A DNA stretch of 64,000 bases from an uncultured Eisenbergiella sp. (GCA_947627215.1 CANQVD010000014.1:1-64000), one strand, 5' to 3'. Counted from the stretch's first letter, positions 27,967 to 37,239 are shown. Notes: generated by a model from the sequence alone, not told the origin. A program made the numbers and translations.

Positions 27967-28629
27967 TCAGGCCTGCATGCACAGATAGATCACTTTCTCA
28001 ATGCCGCTCTCCCGCTCCAGATCCGCGATGCAGTCCGCGGGAACCTCCTGGTCCACCTCGATGACCATCACCGCATGTCCGCCGCGCGCGTCCCGATACA
28101 CCTGCATGGTGGCGATATTGATCCCCGCCAGCCCAAGCTTCAGGGAAACCCGCACCACGACGCCTGGCTTATCCTGATTGTAAACCACCACAGTGGGCGC
28201 TTCCGCGGAAAAATCCGCCCGCAGTCCGTCGATCTCGCAGACGCGCACCCGGCCGCCTCCCACCGACGCGGCAGCCATCTCCAGCATCCGTCCCGTCACG
28301 CCGGTCACCTCCAGCTTCACGGAATTGGGATGGGCATTTCGCAGGTTCACCGCTTCAAAGCAATACGCCAGCCCCCGCTCCTTCGCCAGCGCGAAGCTCT
28401 CCGGAATGCGCCGGTCATCCACCGCCAGTCCCATCAGCCCCGCGATCAGGGCCCGGTCTGTTCCGTGTCCCCTGCCCGTAGCGAGAAAGGAACCGTGCAG
28501 GCCGATCCTGGCCTGCCTGACCTCTTCTCCCAGCAGCTTTCTCGCGATCTGTCCGATGCGGACCGCTCCCGCCGTGTGAGAGCTGGACGGCCCCACCATC
28601 ACCGGGCCGATGATATCCAGAATATTCAT
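27967..28629 (-). CDS. sdaAB: L-serine dehydratase, iron-sulfur-dependent, beta subunit
   Basis: 220 residues. N-terminal family block IIGPVMVGPSSSHTAGAVRI, a central domain, and a C-terminal ACT domain (VVVYNQDKPGVVVRVSLKLG) that usually binds the amino acid. The ATG at 28629 has GGGGAG six bases upstream and is preferred over the in-frame codon at 28659. First gene of its operon, with a promoter at 28691-28719. Confidence 0.94.
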   Translation of the reverse strand: MNILDIIGPVMVGPSSSHTAGAVRIGQIARKLLGEEVRQARIGLHGSFLATGRGHGTDRALIAGLMGLAVDDRRIPESFALAKERGLAYCFEAVNLRNAHPNSVKLEVTGVTGRMLEMAAASVGGGRVRVCEIDGLRADFSAEAPTVVVYNQDKPGVVVRVSLKLGLAGINIATMQVYRDARGGHAVMVIEVDQEVPADCIADLERESGIEKVIYLCMQA

Positions 28630-28690
28630 GTTCTCCCCGTTTCCGCGCGGCTTTCGCACACCGGCCGCGCCCTCCCTTCATATCATATTA

Positions 28691-28719
28691 ACTATACTAA
28701 AAAATAAACGTCCGTACAA
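28691..28719 (-). promoter_or_regulatory. sdaAB promoter, facing a divergent start
   Basis: On the minus strand TTGTAC (28714-28719) and TATAGT (28691-28696) are 17 bases apart. The same bases give TATACT (28693-28698) on the plus strand, a possible -10 for the amidotransferase gene that starts at 28731, although I see no good plus-strand -35. Confidence 0.55.
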
Positions 28720-28730
28720 GGGGAATTCCC

Positions 28731-29414
28731 ATGAAAATCGGGATCGCCGGTCCTTCTGCCTCCGCTCTCAACTACATGGAGGCGCTCTGGCGCGCGGACC
28801 CGCGCCTGAAAATCGAGATCTCTCTGAACCTCCGCCGCGCGGCGGACTGGGACGCGCTTCTCCTCCCCGGGGGCGGCGACATCGATCCGCGCTTTCTCCC
28901 CGGGCATCCGCCCGCCGAACCGCACTGTACGGATATCGACCCGCTGCTGGACGAGCGCCAGCTCGGATTCCTGGAGAGATTTGTCCAAAGCGGGCGTCCC
29001 GTCCTGGGTATCTGTCGGGGGATGCAGCTCATCAGCCTCTATTTCGGCGAAGACCTCTGTCAGCACCTGCCCTCCGCCGGCCGCCACCGGCAACCGGGCC
29101 GTGATCTGCTCCACCCCACCCGTATTCTCCCCGGAAGCGCACTGGCGCGGCTGTACGGAACGTCGCTCACCGTCAACAGTGCGCACCACCAGGGTGTGCC
29201 TGTCCGCGGCGCAGGCAAAAAAATCGCCGTCATCCAATGGACGGATGACGGCGTCGCGGAAGGGATCGCGCACGAATCCCTTCCGATATTGGGTCTGCAG
29301 TGGCACCCGGAACGGCTCTGCGGCCGTTATGCGCGGGCAGACGCCGCGGACGGCGGAAAGATCTTCGAACGGTTTCTGGCCGCCGCGGGTTCCGCCTCCC
29401 GCGGGTTTGCGTGA
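28731..29414 (+). CDS. Class I glutamine amidotransferase, peptidase C26 (gamma-glutamyl-GABA hydrolase-like)
   Basis: 227 residues. The triad is visible: Cys95 in GICRGMQL, and His and Glu in GLQWHPERL; LLLPGGGDIDPRF and VNSAHHQGV are typical of the PuuD group, which hydrolyses gamma-glutamyl amides such as gamma-glutamyl-GABA. Somewhat shorter than PuuD (about 254). AAGGGG lies seven bases before the start. It stands alone between the sda operon (divergent) and the GH3 gene (convergent, stops 9 bases apart). Confidence 0.85.
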   Translation: MKIGIAGPSASALNYMEALWRADPRLKIEISLNLRRAADWDALLLPGGGDIDPRFLPGHPPAEPHCTDIDPLLDERQLGFLERFVQSGRPVLGICRGMQLISLYFGEDLCQHLPSAGRHRQPGRDLLHPTRILPGSALARLYGTSLTVNSAHHQGVPVRGAGKKIAVIQWTDDGVAEGIAHESLPILGLQWHPERLCGRYARADAADGGKIFERFLAAAGSASRGFA

Positions 29415-29423
29415 GTATATCCC

Positions 29424-31556
29424 TCAGCAGAGCTTCTGCGTCTTTTCGCAGCGCACCTTCAGGCACACCGGCCTCTGGCCGGTCAGCGCCGCGCTCCTTT
29501 CATCCGGCTGCTGCATCCCGGCATAGACCGCATATTCTCCGGCCTCCAGCATGCATTCGCCGTCTTCGTTATAAAGGCCGAACGCCTGATCCTTCAGCGT
29601 GACGCACACCTGTTTTTCCTCGCCCGGCTGCAGATGGATCTTTTTCAGCCCCTTCAACTGCGCGTTGGGCGTGCCGTCCCGCAGCGCCTTCACATAGACC
29701 TGTACGGACTGCCCGCCGGCCATCGCCCCCGTGTTTTTCACAGTGACGGCAACCGTAACCGCGCCGCCGGCCTCTATGGTCCGCGCATCCAGCGAAGCCT
29801 CCTCCAGTTCAAAATCCGTATAGGAAAGGCCGTAGCCGAACGGATAGAGCGCGTCGTTCGTCATATACCGGTAGGTCCGGCCCTTCATGGAATAGTCCGT
29901 GAAATCCGGCAGCTCCTCCACCGTATAGGGGAAGGTCACGGGCAGCTTCCCTTCCGGACTGTAAGCCCCGAAGATCAGCTCCGCCACCGCGCGGCCGCCC
30001 TGGGAGCCGGGATACCAGGCCTGGATGATGGCCGGCACATGGGCATCCGCCCACACCGGCGCCATGGCCGACCCGGTCATGGATACCAGGATCACCGGCT
30101 TGCCGCTCTCATACGCGGCTTTAAGCACCTCCGGCTGAAGACCGGGATACTCCAGATGCGGCTTATCGCCGCTGCCGTACTCGTTGCTGGCGTCTCCCTG
30201 TTCTCCTTCGATGCCGCTGTCCAGACCCAGCACGACGACCACCACGTCGCTGACGTCACAGACCGCCTTCACCTCAGAGATCCGGTCGTCCTCCTGTGCC
30301 AGCCCGCTGGTCCTGTCCTTATAAAGATGACAGCCTTCCGAATACCGGACGCATACCTCATCGCCCACATAATCCTCGATGCCCTCCAGCACGGTGACAT
30401 AGCGGGAAGCGGTGCCCTCATAATTGCCCACCAGCGCCCTTCTGGAATCCGCGTTGGGACCGATCACACCGATGGAACGGATCCTGCTCTTATCCAGCGG
30501 CAGGAAATGATTTTCGTTTTTCAAAAGCACCAGGCTCTTTTTCGCGATCTCCAGATTCAGCGCCCGGTGTTCCTTCGTATCCACCTGTTCATAGCCGATG
30601 CCGTCATAGGGCGTTCCGCCCTCCTCCGCAAGCAGGCCCAGCTTCAGGCGGCATTCCATCAGGTTCGTCACGGCCTCGTCCAGACGGGCCTCGTCCACAT
30701 AGCCGCCGCGCACCGCGTCCCGCAGATTGGGGAACATGCAGCCGCAGTTGAGGTCGCAGCCGTTGTTCATGGCCATGGCCGCCGACTCCAGCGGGGTATT
30801 CGTGACCTTATGAAACGCATGGAAATCCGTAATGGCCCAGCAGTCGCTGACCACATGACCCTCAAAGCCCCACTCCTTCCGCAGGATGTCCTGCAGCAGG
30901 GTCTTGCTGCCGCAGCAGGGCTCTCCGTTGGTGCGGTTGTAGGCCCCCATCACAGCCTCCACCTTTCCCTCCTGCACGCAGGCCTTAAAGGCGGGCAGAT
31001 AGGTCTCGTACAGATCCTGCTTCGAAACGACCGCGTCAAAGGAATGCCGCAGCTCCTCCGGTCCGGAATGTACGGCGAAATGCTTGGCACAGGCCGCGGT
31101 CTTGAGATGCTCCGGATCGTCCCCCTGCATGCCCTTCACAAAGCGCACGCCCATGCGGGAGGTCAGATACGGATCCTCCCCATAGGTCTCCTGGCCCCTG
31201 CCCCAGCGGGGATCCCGGAAAATGTTCACATTGGGGGACCAGAAGGTGAGGCCTTTATAGATGTCCCTGTCCCCCGCCCTGCTCTGCACATTGTATTTCG
31301 CCCTGGCCTCCGTGGAGATGACCTTCGCCATCCTTTCGACCAGGTCTTCATCAAAAGTGGCCGCCACGCCGATGGCCTGCGGAAAGAGAGTGGCGGTGCC
31401 GGCACGGGCCACGCCGTGCAGGGCCTCGTTCCACCAGTTGTAGGCCGGGATTCCCAGCCGCTCGATGGCAGGCGCGTTGTAAAGCGTCTGGCCCACTTTC
31501 TCTTCCAGCGTCATCTGTGCCACCAGCTCAGCGGCACGGGTGCGGTATTTGCTCAT
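29424..31556 (-). CDS. Glycoside hydrolase family 3 (beta-xylosidase/beta-glucosidase type)
   Basis: 710 residues, no signal peptide. The GH3 N-terminal barrel includes FRDPRWGRGQETYGEDPYL, KHFAVHSGPE and the nucleophile Asp238 in HVVSDCWAI; the C-terminal domain has YPGSQGGRAVAELIFG, and a fibronectin-III-like domain ends the protein (about 600-710). The SDCWAI variant is commonest in GH3 beta-xylosidases and arabinosidases, which fits the xylulokinase and isomerase upstream on the same strand. The start has GGAGAAG upstream. A hairpin at 31650-31680 precedes it. Confidence 0.9.
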   Translation of the reverse strand: MSKYRTRAAELVAQMTLEEKVGQTLYNAPAIERLGIPAYNWWNEALHGVARAGTATLFPQAIGVAATFDEDLVERMAKVISTEARAKYNVQSRAGDRDIYKGLTFWSPNVNIFRDPRWGRGQETYGEDPYLTSRMGVRFVKGMQGDDPEHLKTAACAKHFAVHSGPEELRHSFDAVVSKQDLYETYLPAFKACVQEGKVEAVMGAYNRTNGEPCCGSKTLLQDILRKEWGFEGHVVSDCWAITDFHAFHKVTNTPLESAAMAMNNGCDLNCGCMFPNLRDAVRGGYVDEARLDEAVTNLMECRLKLGLLAEEGGTPYDGIGYEQVDTKEHRALNLEIAKKSLVLLKNENHFLPLDKSRIRSIGVIGPNADSRRALVGNYEGTASRYVTVLEGIEDYVGDEVCVRYSEGCHLYKDRTSGLAQEDDRISEVKAVCDVSDVVVVVLGLDSGIEGEQGDASNEYGSGDKPHLEYPGLQPEVLKAAYESGKPVILVSMTGSAMAPVWADAHVPAIIQAWYPGSQGGRAVAELIFGAYSPEGKLPVTFPYTVEELPDFTDYSMKGRTYRYMTNDALYPFGYGLSYTDFELEEASLDARTIEAGGAVTVAVTVKNTGAMAGGQSVQVYVKALRDGTPNAQLKGLKKIHLQPGEEKQVCVTLKDQAFGLYNEDGECMLEAGEYAVYAGMQQPDERSAALTGQRPVCLKVRCEKTQKLC

Positions 31557-31649
31557 TTTTTCTTCTCCATATGCCGCGAACGTCTGCCGTTCCTCGCCCC
31601 GCGGGCAGCGGATCGTGTGCCCATGCGCATCCCCTCCGCAGGAACAGCA

Positions 31650-31680
31650 GGCCGCGCATGTGCTTACGCGCAGCGCGGCC
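31650..31680. terminator. GC-rich hairpin between isomerase and GH3 genes
   Basis: Stem GGCCGCGC / GCGCGGCC with extra pairing inside (TG-x-GC / GC-x-CA) and loop TTAC. It lies 31 bases after the isomerase stop on the minus strand. No T-run follows, so it may slow or trim rather than stop transcription. Confidence 0.4.
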
Positions 31681-31710
31681 CGTTCACGCTTTTTCTGTCA
31701 AAAATTCTGT

Positions 31711-33189
31711 TTACGCAAAAGGGTTCTCGGTGGGATACAGCATCCCCTTGGGCTGGTTGAAGTTGAGATCCTCCACCGGAACGCCCACATACTTGAACAC
31801 CTCATACAGCGTCTTGCCGAAGTGTCCGAAGGCCACGGCGCCGTGATGCGGGAAATTCTTCTCGATCAGCACGTGCCTGTAAAAACGGCCCATCTCCGGG
31901 ATCGCGAACACACCGATGCCGCCGAAGGAGCGGGTCGCGACAGGCAGCACCTCGCCCTGTGCGATATAGGCGCGCAGCTTCGCGTCGGAAGTGCTCTGCA
32001 GACGGAAGAAGGTGATGTCGCCGGGCGCGATGTCGCCTTCCAGCGTGCCCTGGGTCACTTCCTCGGGCAGGGTCCTGGCCATGATGCGCTGGAACTTCAT
32101 CTCGCAGAACGCCAGCTTATTGGAAGGCGTATTGCCGCAGTGGAAGCCCATGAACGTATCCTTCAGCGTATAGTCGCCGTATTTGCCCCTGATCTCCGCA
32201 TCGTACAGATCCGCCGGTACGGAATTGTTGATATCCAGCAGGGTCACCGCATCCTGACTGATGACGGTGCCGATGTACTCGCTGAGGGCGCCGTAAATAT
32301 CCACCTCACAGGATACCGGAATGCCCATCTTGGTCAGGCGGCTGTTCACATAGCAGGGCACGAAACCGAACTGCGTCTGGAACGCGGGCCAGCACTTGCC
32401 GGCGATGGCCACATAGTCCCTGCTGCCCTTGTGCGCCTCCACCCAGTCCAGAAGGGTAAGCTCATACTGGGCCAGCTTCTTCAAGATCTCGGGCTTCTTG
32501 TTGCCTGCACCCAGCTCGGCGGCCATATCCGCGGCCACCGCGTCGATCCGTTCGTCGCCGTCATGCTTGTGGAACGCCTCGAACAGATCCAGCTCGGAAT
32601 TCTCCTCGATCTCCACGCCCAGATTGTAGAGCTGCTTGATGGGCGCGTTGCAGGCCAGGAAATCCTGCGGACGGGGGCCGAAGGAAATGATCTTCAGATT
32701 GTTCAGCGCGATCACCGCTCTGGCGATGGGGCCGAACTCCGCGATCATGTCCGCGCACTGCGCCGCCGTGCCTACGGGATACTCGGGGATGTATGCTTTC
32801 AGATTGCGCAGCTTCAGGTTGTAACTGCAGTTCAGCACGCCGCAGTAAGCGTCGCCTCTGCCGTCGATCAGGTTATTGCCCGTCTCCTCAGCGGCCGCGA
32901 CCACCATGCAGGGGCCGCCGAATTCCTTCACCAGCAGCGTCTCGGAGGATTCCGGTCCGAAGTTGCCCAGATAGACCACCAGCGCGTTGCAGCCGGCTTC
33001 CTTCACCTCCGCCAGAGCCTTTCTCATGTCCTTTTCATTCTCGATGCAGACAGAGCACTCGTAAATGTCGCCGTATTTCTCGCGGTAGGCCTTTACGACG
33101 GCCTGTCTCCTGGATACGGACAGGGTCATCGGGAAACAGTCGCGGCTTACAGCCACGATGCCGATCTTTTCAACAGGTACGTTGTTCAT
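31711..33189 (-). CDS. L-fucose/L-arabinose isomerase family protein
   Basis: 492 residues. The overall pattern (VVYLGNFGPESSETLL, NLKIISFGPRPQDFLACN, DINNSVPADLYDAE, GFHCGNTPSNKL) places it in the FucI/AraA superfamily of metal-dependent aldose-ketose isomerases, in a branch distinct from classical FucI (about 590) and AraA. The neighbouring xylulokinase suggests a pentose or deoxysugar that becomes a ketose substrate for that kinase. The start has GGAGG nine bases upstream. Second-last gene of the operon xylB-DUF4867-isomerase-GH3. Confidence 0.82.
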   Translation of the reverse strand: MNNVPVEKIGIVAVSRDCFPMTLSVSRRQAVVKAYREKYGDIYECSVCIENEKDMRKALAEVKEAGCNALVVYLGNFGPESSETLLVKEFGGPCMVVAAAEETGNNLIDGRGDAYCGVLNCSYNLKLRNLKAYIPEYPVGTAAQCADMIAEFGPIARAVIALNNLKIISFGPRPQDFLACNAPIKQLYNLGVEIEENSELDLFEAFHKHDGDERIDAVAADMAAELGAGNKKPEILKKLAQYELTLLDWVEAHKGSRDYVAIAGKCWPAFQTQFGFVPCYVNSRLTKMGIPVSCEVDIYGALSEYIGTVISQDAVTLLDINNSVPADLYDAEIRGKYGDYTLKDTFMGFHCGNTPSNKLAFCEMKFQRIMARTLPEEVTQGTLEGDIAPGDITFFRLQSTSDAKLRAYIAQGEVLPVATRSFGGIGVFAIPEMGRFYRHVLIEKNFPHHGAVAFGHFGKTLYEVFKYVGVPVEDLNFNQPKGMLYPTENPFA

Positions 33190-33275
33190 TTGCTTTTTCC
33201 TCCATCATCATATAGATTATTTTGAGGCGGCAGACGCCGCTGTCTTTCCTCCTTCCGACAGGCGGATATTCCGGT

Positions 33276-33893
33276 TCACAGGGACAGGTTCTCTCCCACC
33301 AGGCCCATGGGGCTTCCTTCCGGCAGACCGCCCTCGGGATGACCCAGCAGCCATTTGTTCTTCGCGGTCAGATGCCCGTCCTCTCCGCCGGCATGGGGCG
33401 CATCCAGATCCAGGTTGGTGTCCTTCGGGAGCACGATCACACAGCGGAATCCCTTTTCCTCGATATGGCAGGGCGCATAGTGCAGCGTGGTGGCATACAG
33501 CTCCACCGCCGTCCCGGCCGGGATCCGAAACGCCTCCGCCTTCGCGGTATCATAGGTGAAATCCGGCGTGATATCCGGCTGCCAGCCCAGCATCACCACC
33601 AGATCGTTGACCGCGATGTCAATCTCCGAGCTCCTGTGATATTCCAGCGCGTTGAGCTTCTGATTGTGGCCGTTGCAGTACCCGATCTGAATGGGCAGCT
33701 CCCCGTAGGTCTTCACCGTCAGCTCCCCGAACACCGGCAGAGCCTCCAGCTCCGGTACGGACGGCACATAGACCACATCCTCCGGCACCGGCGTGATCTC
33801 TTCCATTTTGGAAAGCAGGGCGGAAAAATCGATGCCCTTTACCACCTTCCCGTACTTCGCGAACGCGCTGTCCGTGACTTCCAGAATTTTCAT
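33276..33893 (-). CDS. DUF4867 family protein
   Basis: 205 residues matching the DUF4867 family, which in Clostridia accompanies sugar isomerase and kinase genes. The middle (NALEYHRSSEIDIAVNDLVVMLG and TAVELYATTLHYAPCH) reads like a cupin with His/Glu metal ligands, as in D-lyxose isomerase-like or ureidoglycolate lyase-like folds. No activity is known to me; a sugar isomerase or mutarotase is a reasonable guess. The ATG at 33893 follows AAGGAGG by ten bases. It lies 64 bases after xylB and 86 before the isomerase gene. Confidence 0.75.
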   Translation of the reverse strand: MKILEVTDSAFAKYGKVVKGIDFSALLSKMEEITPVPEDVVYVPSVPELEALPVFGELTVKTYGELPIQIGYCNGHNQKLNALEYHRSSEIDIAVNDLVVMLGWQPDITPDFTYDTAKAEAFRIPAGTAVELYATTLHYAPCHIEEKGFRCVIVLPKDTNLDLDAPHAGGEDGHLTAKNKWLLGHPEGGLPEGSPMGLVGENLSL

Positions 33894-33957
33894 GGCAATC
33901 AACCTCCTTTTTAATCTCCGATCTCTCTCAGCGGTTCCCAGGTTCTCGTTCCGGACC

Positions 33958-35427
33958 TCATTTCAGCTTCGGGAACAGCCCCTTCACCGTCGGATAAATC
34001 TGCCGGAACTGCTGATAACGTGCCTCGTATTTGGCCGCCAGCTCCGGTTCCGGCTCCACCGTATCCACCACCTTCACCAGCTTCCCGGCGGCCTCCTCCA
34101 CGGAAGCATATTCGCCGCAGGCCACCGCCGCCAGCATGGCGCCGCCGTAGCCCGGCCCCTCTTCGCTCTCGATCACGTCCACCCTGACGTTCATCACGTT
34201 GGCGATGATCTTCTTCCAGAGCGGGCTCTTCGCGCCGCCGCCGCAGATCTTGGTGCGCTCGATCCGGATTCCCAAAGACTTCGCCACCTCGAAGGAATCC
34301 CGCAGGGCAAAGGCCACGCCCTCCAGCACCGCCTGAGTCATGTCCGCCCGGGTGGTGTCCATGGTCATGCCAATGAACGTGCCCCGTGCGTCCGGATCGT
34401 TGTGCGGGGAGCGCTCGCCCATCAGATAGGGCAGGAAATACACGTGGTTCTCGCCCAGCTTCCCGATGGCCGCCTGCTCCTTCGCGTAGTCCTGCGTGCC
34501 GATGATATCATCCATCCACCATTTGTTGCAGGAGGCCGCGGACAGCATACAGCCCATCAGATGATAGTGCCCATCCGCATGGGCGAAGGCATGAAGCGCG
34601 TTGTTCTGGTCCACGCCGAATTTCTCGGAGGAAATGAAGATCGTGCCGCTGGTGCCCAGGGAAATATTGCACCTTCCCTCTCCCACGGTCCCGGTACCCA
34701 CGGCCGCCGCCGCGTTGTCCCCGGCGCCCGCCGCCACCTTCACGGTTCCGGGAATGCCCAGCTCCTGTGCGACGGCAGGCAGGACGCAGCCCACCGTCTC
34801 GTAGCTTTCGAAGATCCGGGCAAGCTGTGTCTCCTTCACATGGCAGATCTCACACATTTCCTTTGACCAGCAGCGGTTCTTCACATCAAACAGGAGCATG
34901 CCGGAAGCATCGGACACATCCGTGCAGTGAACGCCCGTCAGCTTATAGGCCAGATAGTCCTTGGGGAGCATGATCTTCGCGATCCTGGCGAAATTCTCCG
35001 GCTCGTTTTTCTCCACCCAGAGGAGCTTGGGGGCCGTGAAGCCCGTAAAGGAAATGTTCGCGGTATAGGAAGACAGCGTCTCTTTGCCGATCACGCTGTT
35101 CAGGTAATCGTTCTCCGCAGAGGTGCGTCCGTCGTTCCAGAGGATGGCCGGGCGGATCACATTGTCCTGCTCATCCAGGATCACCAGGCCGTGCATCTGA
35201 CCGCCGAAGCTGATCCCCGCCACCTGCGTCCTGTCAAAACCCTCCAGCAGCTCCTTCATGCCCGCCATGGTCTGCGCGTACCAGTCCTCCGGCTTCTGCT
35301 CGGACCAGCCAGGATGCGGGAAATACAGCGGGTACTCCCTGGACACCACGTTGGCGATCTTTCCTTTCCCTTCCATCAGCAGAAGCTTCACCGCCGACGT
35401 GCCCAGATCAATTCCGATATAATACAA
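33958..35427 (-). CDS. xylB: Xylulokinase
   Basis: 489 residues, normal FGGY-kinase length. Phosphorylates D-xylulose (or a related ketose) for the pentose phosphate pathway. The phosphate-binding N-terminus GIDLGTSAVKLLLM, the substrate loop GQMHGLVILD, the catalytic Asp region AGAGDNAAAAVGTG, and ICGGGAKSPLWKKI are present. Translation appears to begin at TTG (35425-35427), which has AAAGGAGG nine bases upstream. First gene of the operon, with a good promoter at 35508-35536. Confidence 0.93.
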   Translation of the reverse strand: MYYIGIDLGTSAVKLLLMEGKGKIANVVSREYPLYFPHPGWSEQKPEDWYAQTMAGMKELLEGFDRTQVAGISFGGQMHGLVILDEQDNVIRPAILWNDGRTSAENDYLNSVIGKETLSSYTANISFTGFTAPKLLWVEKNEPENFARIAKIMLPKDYLAYKLTGVHCTDVSDASGMLLFDVKNRCWSKEMCEICHVKETQLARIFESYETVGCVLPAVAQELGIPGTVKVAAGAGDNAAAAVGTGTVGEGRCNISLGTSGTIFISSEKFGVDQNNALHAFAHADGHYHLMGCMLSAASCNKWWMDDIIGTQDYAKEQAAIGKLGENHVYFLPYLMGERSPHNDPDARGTFIGMTMDTTRADMTQAVLEGVAFALRDSFEVAKSLGIRIERTKICGGGAKSPLWKKIIANVMNVRVDVIESEEGPGYGGAMLAAVACGEYASVEEAAGKLVKVVDTVEPEPELAAKYEARYQQFRQIYPTVKGLFPKLK

Positions 35428-35507
35428 CCCTGGTTCCTCCTTTCATGCCCTTCCGGTCCTTTCGGCCCGTCTGCCCACCGTCCGCCGGACAAGGTATTCC
35501 TCTTTTT

Positions 35508-35536
35508 ATCATATCTTTTTCACCCCTGAAAATCAA
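35508..35536 (-). promoter_or_regulatory. xylB operon promoter
   Basis: On the minus strand TTGATT (35531-35536) and TATGAT (35508-35513) with a 17-base spacer, 80 bases ahead of the xylB start. Confidence 0.65.
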
Positions 35537-35782
35537 CACGCATTTTCAAAAATAGCAAAATGTAAACCATATGACAAAAAGTAACAACTCGGGGGATCCT
35601 GGCCAGGCTTCCATCCCGTCCTGTCCGGAGGAAGACGACCGGGAACCTCTCGCCTTTTACGCGATCGCCGACTGACGGGGCCGCCGATGCGGTATACGCC
35701 GCGGTATGTATTTCGGTATGTATTTCGCCAAGCTTTTCCCACAGCCGCTCCAAAAATACACCCGGCCCGCAGAGAAATCATA

Positions 35783-36018
35783 CGGCATCGGGACGCCCCA
35801 GGCGGACAGCGCATTCTGCGGCCGGGCCTGATGCCGGAATACGAGAAAAACCGACAGCGGCACTTTGCGTCAACGCTGAAGAATACGGACTGTTCGAGCG
35901 AAGCGAGTTTCCGTATTCTTCAGCGGCTTTTGATGCAAAGTGCCACTGTCTGGTTTTTCCGCATTCCGACATGGTCCGGCCGCAGAACGCGCTGTCCGCC
36001 TGGGGCGTCCCGATGCCG
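35783..36018. repeat. Long nested palindrome, copy 2 (divergent core)
   Basis: Outer arms 35783-35825 and 35976-36018 match over 43 bases with one mismatch. Inside lie a second pair with AAAACC/GGTTTTT tracts (about 35846 and 35951), a pair CACTTTGC/GCAAAGTG, and a third pair of 14 bases (GCTGAAGAATACGG and its complement) around a centre TTCGAGCGAAGCGAG. It is longer than the other copies and its core differs, but the arm-in-arm design and tract positions are the same. It lies 33 bases past the anti-sigma gene stop. Confidence 0.75.
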
Positions 36019-36050
36019 TGGACTTTCGCCGAAGGCCGGGTTCTTCCGCC

Positions 36051-37226
36051 TTAGTTCCCCAGCGGCACGATCTCCAGGTTGTCGCCCTCCGCCGGGCCTT
36101 CTCCCTTCAGGAACAGCAGCGCGTCCACCTGGTCCGCATCTATCACCTGGCAGAAGGACTGGAGCGAGGAGCCGTTCCCCTCCTCATCCACCCGTCTAGG
36201 TCCGCCATCCATCACGTAGCGCAGCAGGGTCCCGTCCTTCATGCGCACGCCGGTACAGTACGGCAGATCGTCCGTATTCTCCGCAGGCGCGTCCGTGAAC
36301 ACATAGTCCAGCCGGACGGAAATGGGCGAAAGCTCCACGGATTTCAGGATGACGCCGGAATCGCCCAGCGGCGCCTGGGGCACATAGGCTTTGGCATCGC
36401 TGTTCCCGGAAATGGGCACATCAAACTCCCAGTCGGCGGCGATATCTCCGGCAAAGTCCGCATGATAGGTGGTCCCCAGATCGTGGAGAGCCACATGAAG
36501 GGTCTCACCCAGCAGGCTGTTCTCCCAGCGGGCAGGATAGAGCAGCAGATCGAATTCCAGCCGTCCGTTTTCATCCGTGTAGTCGCTGATGATCCCTCCG
36601 GTCTCATCCACCGTCACGGGGGTCCCATCCCGGCGCACCGGCTTCCCGTCGCTTCCCGTCACATAACCGTCGAAAAAGCTGCCGCTGAAATTCACCGCGT
36701 TCTGCGCATCGTCCCCCACAGAGACGTCGATCCGGTCAAAGCAAGGCTCCTCTCCCTCCTCCGGCACATATCCCTCTACCGAAAACGCCAGCAGGACGAA
36801 ATGGCCGTCCGCGATGACACCCTCGGGCCGGACCGTCACGCCTTCCTTCGTGACGCCTGGATCCGCATGCTCCGGTTCCTGTTCAAACACGGTCGCCATC
36901 CCGTTTTCCACCAGCTCCTGCTGCTGTTCCGGCGTGGCCTCTATGGTTCCCTGCATCCTGCCGCTCCAAATGCGGTACGCGGCCGCCGCCGTCAGGCTGC
37001 ACGCGAACAGCGCGCAGATGCCTGCTGCCGCCGCCGCTCTTTTCCCCAAAATGTACTGTTTTTTCATGGCTGTTCCCTCCGCTTGAATCTCCGAAAGGGC
37101 GGCCATCGCCTTCTTTTGCACGACTTCCGGCACTTTTACATCTTTCGCGAATATGCTTTCCGGGTCTGTTTCCCGCAAAATCTCCGGGTTCTTTTCCCGC
37201 AGAATCTCCGGCTCCATTTTCCGCAT
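36051..37226 (-). CDS. DUF4179 protein, probable anti-sigma factor
   Basis: 391 residues. A cytoplasmic N-terminus of about 65 residues begins with a doubled PEILRE motif. One membrane segment follows (AAAAGICALFACSLTAAAA, about 65-85), then an outside domain with the DUF4179 pattern. DUF4179 proteins usually sit behind ECF sigma genes and are thought to hold the sigma factor at the membrane. It starts 13 bases after the sigma gene with AAAGGAGGAG upstream, so co-expression is expected. Confidence 0.8.
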   Translation of the reverse strand: MRKMEPEILREKNPEILRETDPESIFAKDVKVPEVVQKKAMAALSEIQAEGTAMKKQYILGKRAAAAAGICALFACSLTAAAAYRIWSGRMQGTIEATPEQQQELVENGMATVFEQEPEHADPGVTKEGVTVRPEGVIADGHFVLLAFSVEGYVPEEGEEPCFDRIDVSVGDDAQNAVNFSGSFFDGYVTGSDGKPVRRDGTPVTVDETGGIISDYTDENGRLEFDLLLYPARWENSLLGETLHVALHDLGTTYHADFAGDIAADWEFDVPISGNSDAKAYVPQAPLGDSGVILKSVELSPISVRLDYVFTDAPAENTDDLPYCTGVRMKDGTLLRYVMDGGPRRVDEEGNGSSLQSFCQVIDADQVDALLFLKGEGPAEGDNLEIVPLGN

Positions 37227-37239
37227 GAGATCTCCTCCT

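Larger units (their letters stand above)
35428..36050. other. Gene-free stretch with promoter and palindrome
   Basis: 623 bases without a gene. It contains the xylB promoter, a 12-bp tandem repeat CGGTATGTATTT at 35702-35725, and the long nested palindrome at 35783-36018. Open frames here are explained by the palindrome. Confidence 0.65.

Noticed and set aside
29634-33225. Two long plus-strand frames opposite the GH3 and isomerase genes
   Set aside because: Shadows of clearly conserved enzymes; composition is His/Arg/Gln-rich as expected of antisense frames.
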